Shown: positions 24,699-33,367 of the stretch, in pieces
Layout: each line of letters starts with the position of its first letter
Numbering within the stretch: the stretch's first letter is position 1
Origin: Treponema sp.
GTDB taxonomy: Bacteria > Spirochaetota > Spirochaetia > Treponematales > Treponemataceae
Reading direction: 5' to 3'
Length of the DNA stretch: 43,471 nt
Assembly (NCBI GenBank): GCA_017619795.1
Contig: JAFZRP010000052.1
Coordinates: forward strand, 1-43,471
Program-made: the position numbers and the translations under genes
Notes under the pieces: generated by a model
Seen by the model: the letters and a program-made list of their open reading frames with translations, nothing else
Told to the model about the DNA's origin: nothing
Databases searched by the model: none

Positions 24699-25687
24699 TT
24701 CTGTACCTCCGCAAGTGCTTCCTTTACGTTCATCCAGCAGGAGGCAGTATGATTTTCGTTTATCCAGAGCTCTTCCGGCTGTTCTGTAAGACAGATTTTC
24801 ATTGCATTTTTACAGCGCGTACAGAACGAGCAGCCTTTTGGAAGATTCAAAAGATTGATTGGAGTTCCAGAAATAGGCTCCAGCTTTTTGTTCATATTAT
24901 TCGCATTTGGAATTGAGTTCAAAAGACCCTTTGTATATTCGTGCTTTGAGTTATAAAAGATTTCGTCAGAAGTACCGCGTTCGCAAACTCTTCCGCCGTA
25001 CATTACAATAATGTCATCACAGAGATTTGCAATTACACCAAGATCGTGAGTAACAAGAATTACAGCCATGCCCATTTTTTTCTGAAGCTTCTGGATTTCT
25101 TCAAGAATCTGCGCCTGAATTGTTACGTCAAGAGCAGTTGTCGGCTCATCGGCAATAAGAATGTCCGGTTCACAGGCAAGTGCCATCGCAATCATCACAC
25201 GTTGTCTCATACCGCCCGAAAGCTCAAAAGGATATTGTTTAAGCCTTCGTTCAGGTTCGTTTATTCCAACAAGCTCAAGCATTTCAATAGCACGCTTTTT
25301 AAGCTCTTCGCCACGTTTTTCTGTATGAAGCTTAATTGCTTCTTTCAGCTGACTTCCGATTGTAAAAACCGGGTTAAGACTAGTCATCGGATCCTGGAAA
25401 ATTATTGAGCAGCATTTTCCTCTGAAGCTTTCCATTTCTGACGGAGTAAACTCAATCAGATTTTTACCCTTATATAAAACCTGACCGCTTTTAATGCAGC
25501 CGTTATCTGCAAGAATCTGCATAATCGAATAAGCTGTTACACTTTTTCCAGAGCCGGACTCACCTACAATTCCAAGAATCTCGCCGGCATTTAAATTAAA
25601 CGTAATTCCGTTTACAGCCTGAACTTCGCCCTTATCGGTAGTAAAAGCTGTATGTAAATCCTGTACACTTAATAAAACTTCGCTCAT
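24695..25687 (-). CDS. oppD: Oligopeptide ABC transporter ATP-binding protein OppD
   Basis: A 330-residue ATPase subunit. Walker A is GIVGESGSGKSVT (39-51), the signature is LSGGMRQRVMIAMAL, and Walker B is ILIADEPTTALD. The Cys-rich oligopeptide-type C-terminus is present (GCSFCTRCKNAMKIC). It starts 10 bp after the oppC stop and overlaps oppF by 4 bp, which supports strict co-expression. Confidence 0.95.
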   Translation of the reverse strand: MSEVLLSVQDLHTAFTTDKGEVQAVNGITFNLNAGEILGIVGESGSGKSVTAYSIMQILADNGCIKSGQVLYKGKNLIEFTPSEMESFRGKCCSIIFQDPMTSLNPVFTIGSQLKEAIKLHTEKRGEELKKRAIEMLELVGINEPERRLKQYPFELSGGMRQRVMIAMALACEPDILIADEPTTALDVTIQAQILEEIQKLQKKMGMAVILVTHDLGVIANLCDDIIVMYGGRVCERGTSDEIFYNSKHEYTKGLLNSIPNANNMNKKLEPISGTPINLLNLPKGCSFCTRCKNAMKICLTEQPEELWINENHTASCWMNVKEALAEVQK

Positions 25688-25697
25688 ACTACACCGC

Positions 25698-26774
25698 CTA
25701 TTTGTTCAGTTTAGGGTCAAACGCATCTCTTAATCCGTCCCCAAGAAGATTAAGACTCAAAACAATCAGACAAATCATAAGAGCCGGGAAAACAAGCTTA
25801 TACGGATAGCTCTGAAGTCCACCGCGTGCAGAATTGGCAAGAGAACCAAGCGAAGGCATTGGAGCCTGAACACCAAGTCCTACAAAGCTAAGGTAGCTTT
25901 CTGTAAAAATTGCAGACGGAATCTGAAGTGCCGTTGAAATGATGATTACAGAAAGACAGTTTGGAATAATGTGCTTTCTGATTATGTGTCCAGGCTTTGC
26001 ACCTATTGAACGGGCTGCCAGAATATATTCATTTTCCTTTATCGAAAGAATCTGTGCGCGGATAAGGCGAGCCATTCCAACCCAGTATAAAAGTCCGAAT
26101 ACAATAAAAAGCGAAACCATATTAGAACCCATGCCTGCAAGCAAAGAATCTGGCTTAAATTGCAGGACATTTGAAAGCACTACCGAAAGCAGGATTATTA
26201 CAAGCATATCGGGCAGCGAATAGATAATGTCTACAATCCTCATCATTATCAAATCTACCTTACCACCCGCATACCCGGAAATACTTCCATAAATGATTCC
26301 GATTACAAGAACAATAAGGCTGGCAAAAAAGCCTACAACGAGCGAAACTCTTGTTCCGTAAATAACACGGATAAAATAATCGCGGCACTGTTCGTCCGTT
26401 CCAAAAATATGTGGAAAACGGAAGTTACCCTGCTCTATATAAGCCTGCTCTGCCTTGCTGTACTCAAACGGTTTAAGGTTTTTTGCACCCTTGTCGCGTT
26501 TGCCTTCTACAGAAAGAATCTCTTCGTAGCTGTATGGCACAATATGAGGAGCCGCTACAATAGTGATAATGATAAAAGCTAAAACAATAATACTTGCTAC
26601 AGCCAGTGGATTCTTAAAGAGCTTTTTCATACCGTCCTTAAAGAAGGTTGTACTTTCGCTCATAACGTCCTGCTGCTTTTTTTCTTCATCACTTGCCTTT
26701 TCAAACTTTTCCAGGTCAAGCTGAAGGCTCAGGGCATACTTTTTCGGTGTTTTATTTACGTCAAATGCTGTCAT
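25698..26774 (-). CDS. oppC: Oligopeptide ABC transporter permease OppC
   Basis: A 358-residue inner-membrane permease. There is a cytoplasmic N-terminus of about 55 residues, a first membrane segment (SIIVLAFIIITIVAAPHIV), an extended periplasmic loop (FRFPHIFGTDEQCRDYF), and five more membrane segments. The EAA-type coupling loop (YILAARSIGAKPGHIIRKHI) contacts the ATPases. It is longer than typical OppC (about 300) because of the N-terminal extension and the first loop. It lies 12 bp after oppB. Confidence 0.93.
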   Translation of the reverse strand: MTAFDVNKTPKKYALSLQLDLEKFEKASDEEKKQQDVMSESTTFFKDGMKKLFKNPLAVASIIVLAFIIITIVAAPHIVPYSYEEILSVEGKRDKGAKNLKPFEYSKAEQAYIEQGNFRFPHIFGTDEQCRDYFIRVIYGTRVSLVVGFFASLIVLVIGIIYGSISGYAGGKVDLIMMRIVDIIYSLPDMLVIILLSVVLSNVLQFKPDSLLAGMGSNMVSLFIVFGLLYWVGMARLIRAQILSIKENEYILAARSIGAKPGHIIRKHIIPNCLSVIIISTALQIPSAIFTESYLSFVGLGVQAPMPSLGSLANSARGGLQSYPYKLVFPALMICLIVLSLNLLGDGLRDAFDPKLNK

Positions 26775-26786
26775 AATTATTTCCTG

Positions 26787-27698
26787 TTATTCGTATTTAA
26801 TTCGTGGGTCTACAACCTTATAAAGCAGGTCGCAGATTACGTTTGCGGCAACCATAAGTGTTGCAAGGAAGATTGTGGTAGCCATAATCATTGTGTAATC
26901 TCTGTTTGTTATGGCACTTACAAACTTAGAACCAATTCCGCCTACTGTAAAAACAGTTTCTACAACCATTGACCCCGTTATGATATAGGCAATCTCTGGT
27001 CCAGCGTATGTTATGATTGGCAAAAGTGAATTGCGGAGAGCATGCTTAAAAATGATTTTGTATTTTGAAACACCCTTTGCTTTTGCGGTACGGATATAAT
27101 CCTGGCTTAACGCATCAAGCATGCTTGTTTTTGCAAGACGGGTTGTATACGCCATAGGATAAGCTGCCAGAGAAATTACAGGCAAAAGGTAATTTGTTGA
27201 ATCTGCCGACCAGACAGGTATCCATCCAAGCTTTATACTGAAAATAAGCAGCAGAAGCGTAGCAAGAACAAAGCTTGGAACGGCCGTAAACAGCGTTGAA
27301 AAGAAAATAATAACCCGGTCAGGCCACTTGTTTCTCATAAGAGCTGCAAAGCTTCCAAAAACTGTTCCGAGAATTATTGCAACTATAACTGCAGAAAGTC
27401 CGAGCCTGCACGAAATTGGGAAGGACTCTTTGATTATGTCTTTAATTTCGCGGCCGTTTTTTAAGCTTACACCAAAATCACCTTTAAGAAGATTTTTCAT
27501 ATACAGAAGGAACTGTACTGGAAGCGGCTTATCAAGATTATACCGTGCATTTAAGGCAGCAATTGTTGTTTCACTTAAGGCTTTTTCACGGTTAAAAGGT
27601 CCGCCTGGAATGGCATTCATCAGTGCAAAAGTGATTATGCAAATAAGCAGGACTGTGAACAAGGCAAGCAAAATACGTTTTAGAATATATTTCCACAT
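26787..27698 (-). CDS. oppB: Oligopeptide ABC transporter permease OppB
   Basis: A 303-residue inner-membrane permease, the normal OppB length. It has the N-terminal hallmark YILKRILLALFTVLLICIIT followed by FALMNAIPGGPF, and six membrane segments. The coupling loop reads YIRTAKAKGVSKYKIIFKHA. It is the first gene of the oppBCDF-A operon; AAGGAT lies about 10 bp before the ATG. No convincing promoter could be chosen in the 149-bp divergent region shared with the alpha-2-macroglobulin gene. Confidence 0.95.
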   Translation of the reverse strand: MWKYILKRILLALFTVLLICIITFALMNAIPGGPFNREKALSETTIAALNARYNLDKPLPVQFLLYMKNLLKGDFGVSLKNGREIKDIIKESFPISCRLGLSAVIVAIILGTVFGSFAALMRNKWPDRVIIFFSTLFTAVPSFVLATLLLLIFSIKLGWIPVWSADSTNYLLPVISLAAYPMAYTTRLAKTSMLDALSQDYIRTAKAKGVSKYKIIFKHALRNSLLPIITYAGPEIAYIITGSMVVETVFTVGGIGSKFVSAITNRDYTMIMATTIFLATLMVAANVICDLLYKVVDPRIKYE

Positions 27699-27811
27699 GA
27701 TTTTAAATGATCCTTAATTTTTTTAATGCGGAATATATTTTAACACAGAATAACAAAAAATTAAAGAAATATTATTGATTCTAAACAAATATAAATAGCA
27801 TCAGTTTTGAT

Positions 27812-27840
27812 TTGACCTAAGCATTTTTATACATCATAAT
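27812..27840 (+). promoter_or_regulatory. Possible promoter before the alpha-2-macroglobulin gene
   Basis: TTGACC (27812-27817), a 17-bp spacer and CATAAT (27835-27840) match sigma-70 boxes at 5 of 6 positions each. The -10 ends 7 bp before the ATG, so the transcript would start at the start codon and omit the AGGA at 27841-27844. Either the message is leaderless or this match is accidental. Confidence 0.4.
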
Positions 27841-27847
27841 AGGATTT

Positions 27848-30800
27848 ATGAAAAAACTACTTATTATAAAATCGGTTTTATTATGTTCTTTATTGGCTTT
27901 TACAAGCTGTTCAAAAATTGTAAAAAGTAAACAAATCATAAGCGCAATGGATTCCTACATTGAGTTTATTACTCCACAATCGGTAGGACGCCTTACCCCA
28001 ATTTCCATAAGCTTTATGGAAGAGCCAAAGTGCCCGATTGGACAGGCTGTAGAACTTTATCCAAAAATGCGTGGTGTATGGGAATATTCAGAAAACAAGG
28101 CAACCTTTACCCCGGACCAGCCTTACAAAGCTAATTCAAAACTAACTCTTAAAGCAAACCTCAAAAAGCTATTCAACGACGATTCAGGTGATTTTGAACG
28201 TAATTTCTATGTAGATAATGCATCTTATTCTGTAGAGTTTGACGAAATCCGCCTCAATTTAAGCGGGTCCAACGATTCCAGTTACACAATCTCCGGCGCA
28301 GTTACAACCGATATTCCTGTTTCAGAAAGCGAAATAAAGGATGTCATAAATGCAAATCTTAATTCTCAGAAAAAGCCAGTCATTTGGGAACAGAGCAATT
28401 CACCTGAAAAATGGAAGTTTTCTGTAAACATTGACCAGAATAACAAAAAAGATGAAAAGCTTGACCTAAAATGGTCTGGAAAAAGCCTGGGAATGTCTAA
28501 AAAACAAGACAAACTTTCAACTGGAACTAAGACAATTATCCTTCCTTCCGAAAATGACTTCTCCATAATCAATATAAACACAGAAAAAAAGAATACTATC
28601 CTCGTAAGTTTTTCAAAACTTCTCGATTCTTCTCAGGATATAAACTCCTTTATAAGCGTAAAAGATTCCGAAGGCAATAATAAGTCTAATTTTTCTGCTT
28701 CAATTCACGGTAATACAATTTCTCTTTTCAGCGATTCCGATTGGGCAAATATTAAAACTGTTGCTTTTGAAAAAGGCATAAAAAGCTCAGATGGCATTTA
28801 TCTTGCCAAGGCAGATTCTGTAGAGCTTTCCGATAAATGGGACATCCCTTCTGTTCGTTTTATGAACAGCAATGTAATTCTTCCTACCACTCAAGGCGCA
28901 GTTTTCCCAATCGAAACTAAAAACCTTTCGGGTGTAATTGTTCAGGTTTATCAGATTTACGAAAGAAATATAAATCAATTCCTGCAAGATAATGAGCTGA
29001 ACAGTACTAACAACATCTACAAAGTTGGCGAACCTATCTGGGAAAAGAAAATCAACTTTAACTGGGACAATTCAATGCAGAATAAATATATTCCGCGTGG
29101 GCTAGATCTTTCTACTCTTGTAAGAAAGTACCCTGGCGGAATGTATCACATAAGGGTTTCTTTTAGAAAAGACCAGATAAAATATGTATGCCATAATTCG
29201 CACAACTTTTCTGACCTGCCAATGCCGCCAGATACAATAGAAACTTACTCAGTTCCAAACGAACGCAGCAGCTGGGATTATTATGAATCAAGAAATCAGA
29301 GAAATAATTACTGGAATTACCGCAACGATCCTTGTCACCCGGCTTTTTATATGCCAAGCTATAATTCAGCAAATACAATTTCGCGAAATGTGCTTGTTTC
29401 CGATTTAGGTTTGATGGTCAAAAAAGATAATACCGGCACACTTTATGTAACAGCCGCCGACCTTAGAACTGCTAAGCCTTTACCAAATGTAAATCTGGAA
29501 CTTACAAATTATGTTGGCTCAACAATCACTACCGGAAAAACTGATGCAAACGGACAGGCTTTATTCAAAACAAAGCAGAATGCCTTTATAATCACTGCAA
29601 GACAAGGAAATCAGACTTCTTATCTTAAGATTTCTGAAGGTACAAACCTTAGTACAAGCCATTTTGAAATTGGTGGAGAAAAAGTTACCAACGGACTTAA
29701 AGGCTTTATTTATGGTGAACGCGGTGTCTGGCGACCGGGCGACAATCTTTACCTAACCTTTGTTCTCCAGGATTTAGACAAATCGCTTCCAAAAGATATT
29801 CCTGTAAAATTTGAGCTTGTAGACCCGTTAGGACACACAACCGACACACAAATCCTTACAAAATCAGAAAACAATTTCTACCCTATCACTACAAAAACTG
29901 CAGCCGATGCTCCAACCGGCTTATGGATTGGTAAAGTAACAATAGGAGGAAATACCTGGTCCCGCAATTTAAGTGTAGAAGCAATCGTACCGAACAGGCT
30001 TTCTGTAGAACTGGAATCCGATACAGGAAAAGTTTCGGCAAATAACAATACCTTTACCCTTAAAGGTGCCTGGTTACATGGAGCACAAACACCAAACTAT
30101 CAGGCAGACGTTTCTGTAGCCTTCTCACCTGCAACAACAACCTTCGACGGTTATTCAGAATATACCTTTACAAATATTTCTAATGATATAGATTATTCAA
30201 GAAAAGAAATCTGGTCGGGTAAGCTTGATTATGATTCTCAGGTTAAGTTTTATCCTCGTTTTAATCCTGGTGATTATCTTCCTGGTAAGCTTAAAGCTAA
30301 TTTTGTTTCAAGGATTTACGAACCTTCCGGCGCTTTTTCTACTCAGTCAAAGACAATGGACTATTCTCCATTTACCCGCTATGTAGGCCTTAAACTTCCA
30401 AAGGGCGATGCCACAAGAAATATGCTTCTTACAGATATAGACCATACTGCAGATGTAGTTCTTCTAACAGATGATGGAAAAGCTGTTCCTTCTGCAACAC
30501 TTAATTATGCGGTTTATAAAATTGAATGGAAATGGTGGTGGGAAAAAGATGCTTATACAAAAGCTACACACGTTTCCTCACGCTATTACAGTAAGATTTC
30601 TTCAGGTTCGGTTGATATAGATAATGGCAAAGGCTCGTTCACCTTTAAGGTAAAGTATCCTGACTGGGGCCGTTATTTAGTTGAAGTAAGCGACGGTTCA
30701 AGAGGACACACTGCTTCAAAAATTGTTTACATTGACTGGCCGGGCTGGGCTGGACGCGCACAGGAAGGTGGAACTGGCTCTGCCGCTATGCTTCCTCTTA

Positions 30801-33364
30801 CAGCAGATAAGAAAATGTATCTTCCTGGTGATACTGCAAGCATTACCTTTAATTCCAACTCACAAGCTTCTGCCTATATCAATCTGGAAAAGAGCGGAAA
30901 AATCATTAAATCTATCCGCATAGATACAAAAGAAGGCACAAACGAATATAAGATTCCTATTACTGAAGATATGGCACCAAACATCTATGTTCACCTTTCT
31001 CTTGTTCAGCCACATATGCAGACAGCAAACAGCCTTCCAATAAGATTGTATGGACTTATTCCAATCATGGTAGATAATCCTACAACTACCCTAGCTCCTG
31101 TAATTACAGCAGCAGAAACAATGGAACCAAATAAAAAAGCAGCTTTCACTGTATCTGAAAAATCAGGCAAACCTATGACTTACACTCTTGCAGTTGTTGA
31201 TGAAGGTCTGCTTGGTCTTACCAACTTCCATGCTCCGGACTTACGTTCAGAGTTTTACAAAAAAGAAGCTTCTGAACTTGAAAACTGGGATATTTATAGA
31301 TACGTAATAAATGCCTACAGCGGAAAGCTGGAAACTCTGCTTGCTATTGGTGGTTCGGAAGATGTAATTGATGCTTCTAAAAATAATGAAAACAGATTTG
31401 CTCCTGTTGTAAGATACTTTGGTCCATTTACTATTGGTGCCGGCGAAAAACGTACTACAGAGTTCGATATGCCTTATTATGTTGGTGCTGTTCGGGCAAT
31501 TGTAGTGGCCGGTAATAATGGAGCTTACGGAATGGCAGAAAAAACTGTTCCTGTAAAATCTTCACTTATGGTTCAGCCTGCTCTTCCAAGAACCTTGGGA
31601 ACAAACGAAACAATTCAGGTTCCTGTAACAGTATTTAATGGCGACGAAACTTCAAAGACTGTAAAAATCCAGCTTACAGCAAGCGGAGTAATTGATTATT
31701 CTAAAATGCAGGAAGTAATAGTTCCTGCTTCGGGAAATGTTGTAGTAAACTTCCGTGTAGACACAAAGAAAGCAGGCCTCGCTAAGTTTGAAACTATTGC
31801 AGAAGATGGAAAGAATAAAACTCAGTCTTCAATTCCTATAGAAGTAAAATCAAGAGGTACACCTGCTTCATATAAGAATTACTTTATTGTAAAACCTGGT
31901 CAGGAAACTACTATAGCTGTACTTTCACTCTTAGAAAAAGGAAGTGAATCTTTAAAGGTTGAACTTTCAACAATTAACCAGATTGATTTCTCATCAAGAT
32001 TAGAATACCTCGTTCAATATCCTCACGGCTGTATTGAACAGATTACTTCCGGCGGCTTCCCTCAGCTTTATATTCCGGATTTTACAAAGCTTACTCCAGA
32101 TAAGATAAACGAAATAAAATCAAATGTTATGTCTGTATTTGAACGCTATCCAATGTATCAGACTTCTGTGGGAGCTATGGGCTATTGGCCTGGTAATACG
32201 GCACCTCATCCTTGGGGAACCTGCTATGCCGTTCACTTTATGACAGAAGCTAAAAAGCTTGGCTATACAGTTCCAGATGCAGTTTATAATCCAGCCCTCG
32301 ACTGGCTTACAAGCACTGCTTCGCAATGGAAATATTCAAACGATACAGAACCAGTTTCAATTCAAGCCTACAGACTTTTTGTAATTGCGCTTGCAGGTAA
32401 AGCAGATATTGGTGCAATGAACAGGCTGCTTTCTCAAAAAGACCTTAATAACGATTCACAAATGCTTTTAGCTTCGGCTTATGCACTTGCAGGAAGAAAA
32501 GATACTGCTCAGCAGCTTTTAGATGGCGTAAAAACTTCAGTTACACCGTATAGAAGTCTTGGTAACGATTTCAGCTCTTCAATAAGAGAAAAAGCAATGT
32601 ACCTGTTTACTCTCAATCAGATAAATGAAGGAAACCTGCTTGCTTCTGATGCAGCCGATATTATTGCAAAAGAAATTGCAGATACTCTATCTTTGAATAG
32701 ATGGCTCAGTACACAAGAAACATCCTGGTCTCTCTTCTCTTTGCTGCCATATTATTCAAGCAAAAAAACAGCCCTTGCTAAATATACAGTTTCAAATGCG
32801 GTTGAAGAAAAATCGGGAACCTTTACTCAGTGCTTAATAACCGAAGACCTTAATAGTAATTTCGACAGTCCTTTACAGGATGTTACAATTAAAAACACTG
32901 GTGATGTAACTCTTTATGGAACTCTTATTTGTTCTGGTATTGCAGAAGCTGGAACAGAACGTGTTGAAGCAAGTGGAATTGAGTTGATTATTGACCGTCT
33001 TGATTCAATAAAAACTATTAAGCCTACTGAAGAAGTAACTATAAAAGTACGAGTTAAAAACAACAGCAGAAAAGACCTTAAAAATCTTGTACTTACAACT
33101 CCAACAGGAACCTGTCTTGAATATGCAAATGAAAGGCTCAGTAATTCAAGCTATACTGCTTCCAACTATACTTATCAGGATATCAGGGATGATTTAATCT
33201 ATACATATTTTGATTTGAATAATAGTTCTGTAGCCGACTTCTACTTCAGGGCAACAGCTGCTTACAGCGGAAACTTTTATGTTCCTGCAATTTATGTACA
33301 GGCAATGTATGACGATTCAATCAAAGCAGTTTCTCCTGGCTTTAAGGTAAATATGCTCAAATAA
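27848..33364 (+). CDS. Bacterial alpha-2-macroglobulin lipoprotein with thioester motif
   Basis: A large 1838-residue periplasmic protein of the bacterial A2M (YfhM-like) family, thought to trap invading proteases that breach the envelope. Residues 1-21 are a lipoprotein signal with lipobox FTSC. A series of macroglobulin-type beta domains follows, including GERGVWRPGDNLYLTFVLQD, a hallmark of the family. The thioester motif is intact: HGCIEQ with C1395 and Q1398, so covalent trapping is possible. After it comes the helical TED domain (YQTSVGAMGYWPG) and C-terminal beta domains. The next gene, 3 bp away, is pbpC; this pairing is classic and links protease defence with cell-wall repair. Confidence 0.93.
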   Translation: MKKLLIIKSVLLCSLLAFTSCSKIVKSKQIISAMDSYIEFITPQSVGRLTPISISFMEEPKCPIGQAVELYPKMRGVWEYSENKATFTPDQPYKANSKLTLKANLKKLFNDDSGDFERNFYVDNASYSVEFDEIRLNLSGSNDSSYTISGAVTTDIPVSESEIKDVINANLNSQKKPVIWEQSNSPEKWKFSVNIDQNNKKDEKLDLKWSGKSLGMSKKQDKLSTGTKTIILPSENDFSIININTEKKNTILVSFSKLLDSSQDINSFISVKDSEGNNKSNFSASIHGNTISLFSDSDWANIKTVAFEKGIKSSDGIYLAKADSVELSDKWDIPSVRFMNSNVILPTTQGAVFPIETKNLSGVIVQVYQIYERNINQFLQDNELNSTNNIYKVGEPIWEKKINFNWDNSMQNKYIPRGLDLSTLVRKYPGGMYHIRVSFRKDQIKYVCHNSHNFSDLPMPPDTIETYSVPNERSSWDYYESRNQRNNYWNYRNDPCHPAFYMPSYNSANTISRNVLVSDLGLMVKKDNTGTLYVTAADLRTAKPLPNVNLELTNYVGSTITTGKTDANGQALFKTKQNAFIITARQGNQTSYLKISEGTNLSTSHFEIGGEKVTNGLKGFIYGERGVWRPGDNLYLTFVLQDLDKSLPKDIPVKFELVDPLGHTTDTQILTKSENNFYPITTKTAADAPTGLWIGKVTIGGNTWSRNLSVEAIVPNRLSVELESDTGKVSANNNTFTLKGAWLHGAQTPNYQADVSVAFSPATTTFDGYSEYTFTNISNDIDYSRKEIWSGKLDYDSQVKFYPRFNPGDYLPGKLKANFVSRIYEPSGAFSTQSKTMDYSPFTRYVGLKLPKGDATRNMLLTDIDHTADVVLLTDDGKAVPSATLNYAVYKIEWKWWWEKDAYTKATHVSSRYYSKISSGSVDIDNGKGSFTFKVKYPDWGRYLVEVSDGSRGHTASKIVYIDWPGWAGRAQEGGTGSAAMLPLTADKKMYLPGDTASITFNSNSQASAYINLEKSGKIIKSIRIDTKEGTNEYKIPITEDMAPNIYVHLSLVQPHMQTANSLPIRLYGLIPIMVDNPTTTLAPVITAAETMEPNKKAAFTVSEKSGKPMTYTLAVVDEGLLGLTNFHAPDLRSEFYKKEASELENWDIYRYVINAYSGKLETLLAIGGSEDVIDASKNNENRFAPVVRYFGPFTIGAGEKRTTEFDMPYYVGAVRAIVVAGNNGAYGMAEKTVPVKSSLMVQPALPRTLGTNETIQVPVTVFNGDETSKTVKIQLTASGVIDYSKMQEVIVPASGNVVVNFRVDTKKAGLAKFETIAEDGKNKTQSSIPIEVKSRGTPASYKNYFIVKPGQETTIAVLSLLEKGSESLKVELSTINQIDFSSRLEYLVQYPHGCIEQITSGGFPQLYIPDFTKLTPDKINEIKSNVMSVFERYPMYQTSVGAMGYWPGNTAPHPWGTCYAVHFMTEAKKLGYTVPDAVYNPALDWLTSTASQWKYSNDTEPVSIQAYRLFVIALAGKADIGAMNRLLSQKDLNNDSQMLLASAYALAGRKDTAQQLLDGVKTSVTPYRSLGNDFSSSIREKAMYLFTLNQINEGNLLASDAADIIAKEIADTLSLNRWLSTQETSWSLFSLLPYYSSKKTALAKYTVSNAVEEKSGTFTQCLITEDLNSNFDSPLQDVTIKNTGDVTLYGTLICSGIAEAGTERVEASGIELIIDRLDSIKTIKPTEEVTIKVRVKNNSRKDLKNLVLTTPTGTCLEYANERLSNSSYTASNYTYQDIRDDLIYTYFDLNNSSVADFYFRATAAYSGNFYVPAIYVQAMYDDSIKAVSPGFKVNMLK

Positions 33365-33367
33365 GCA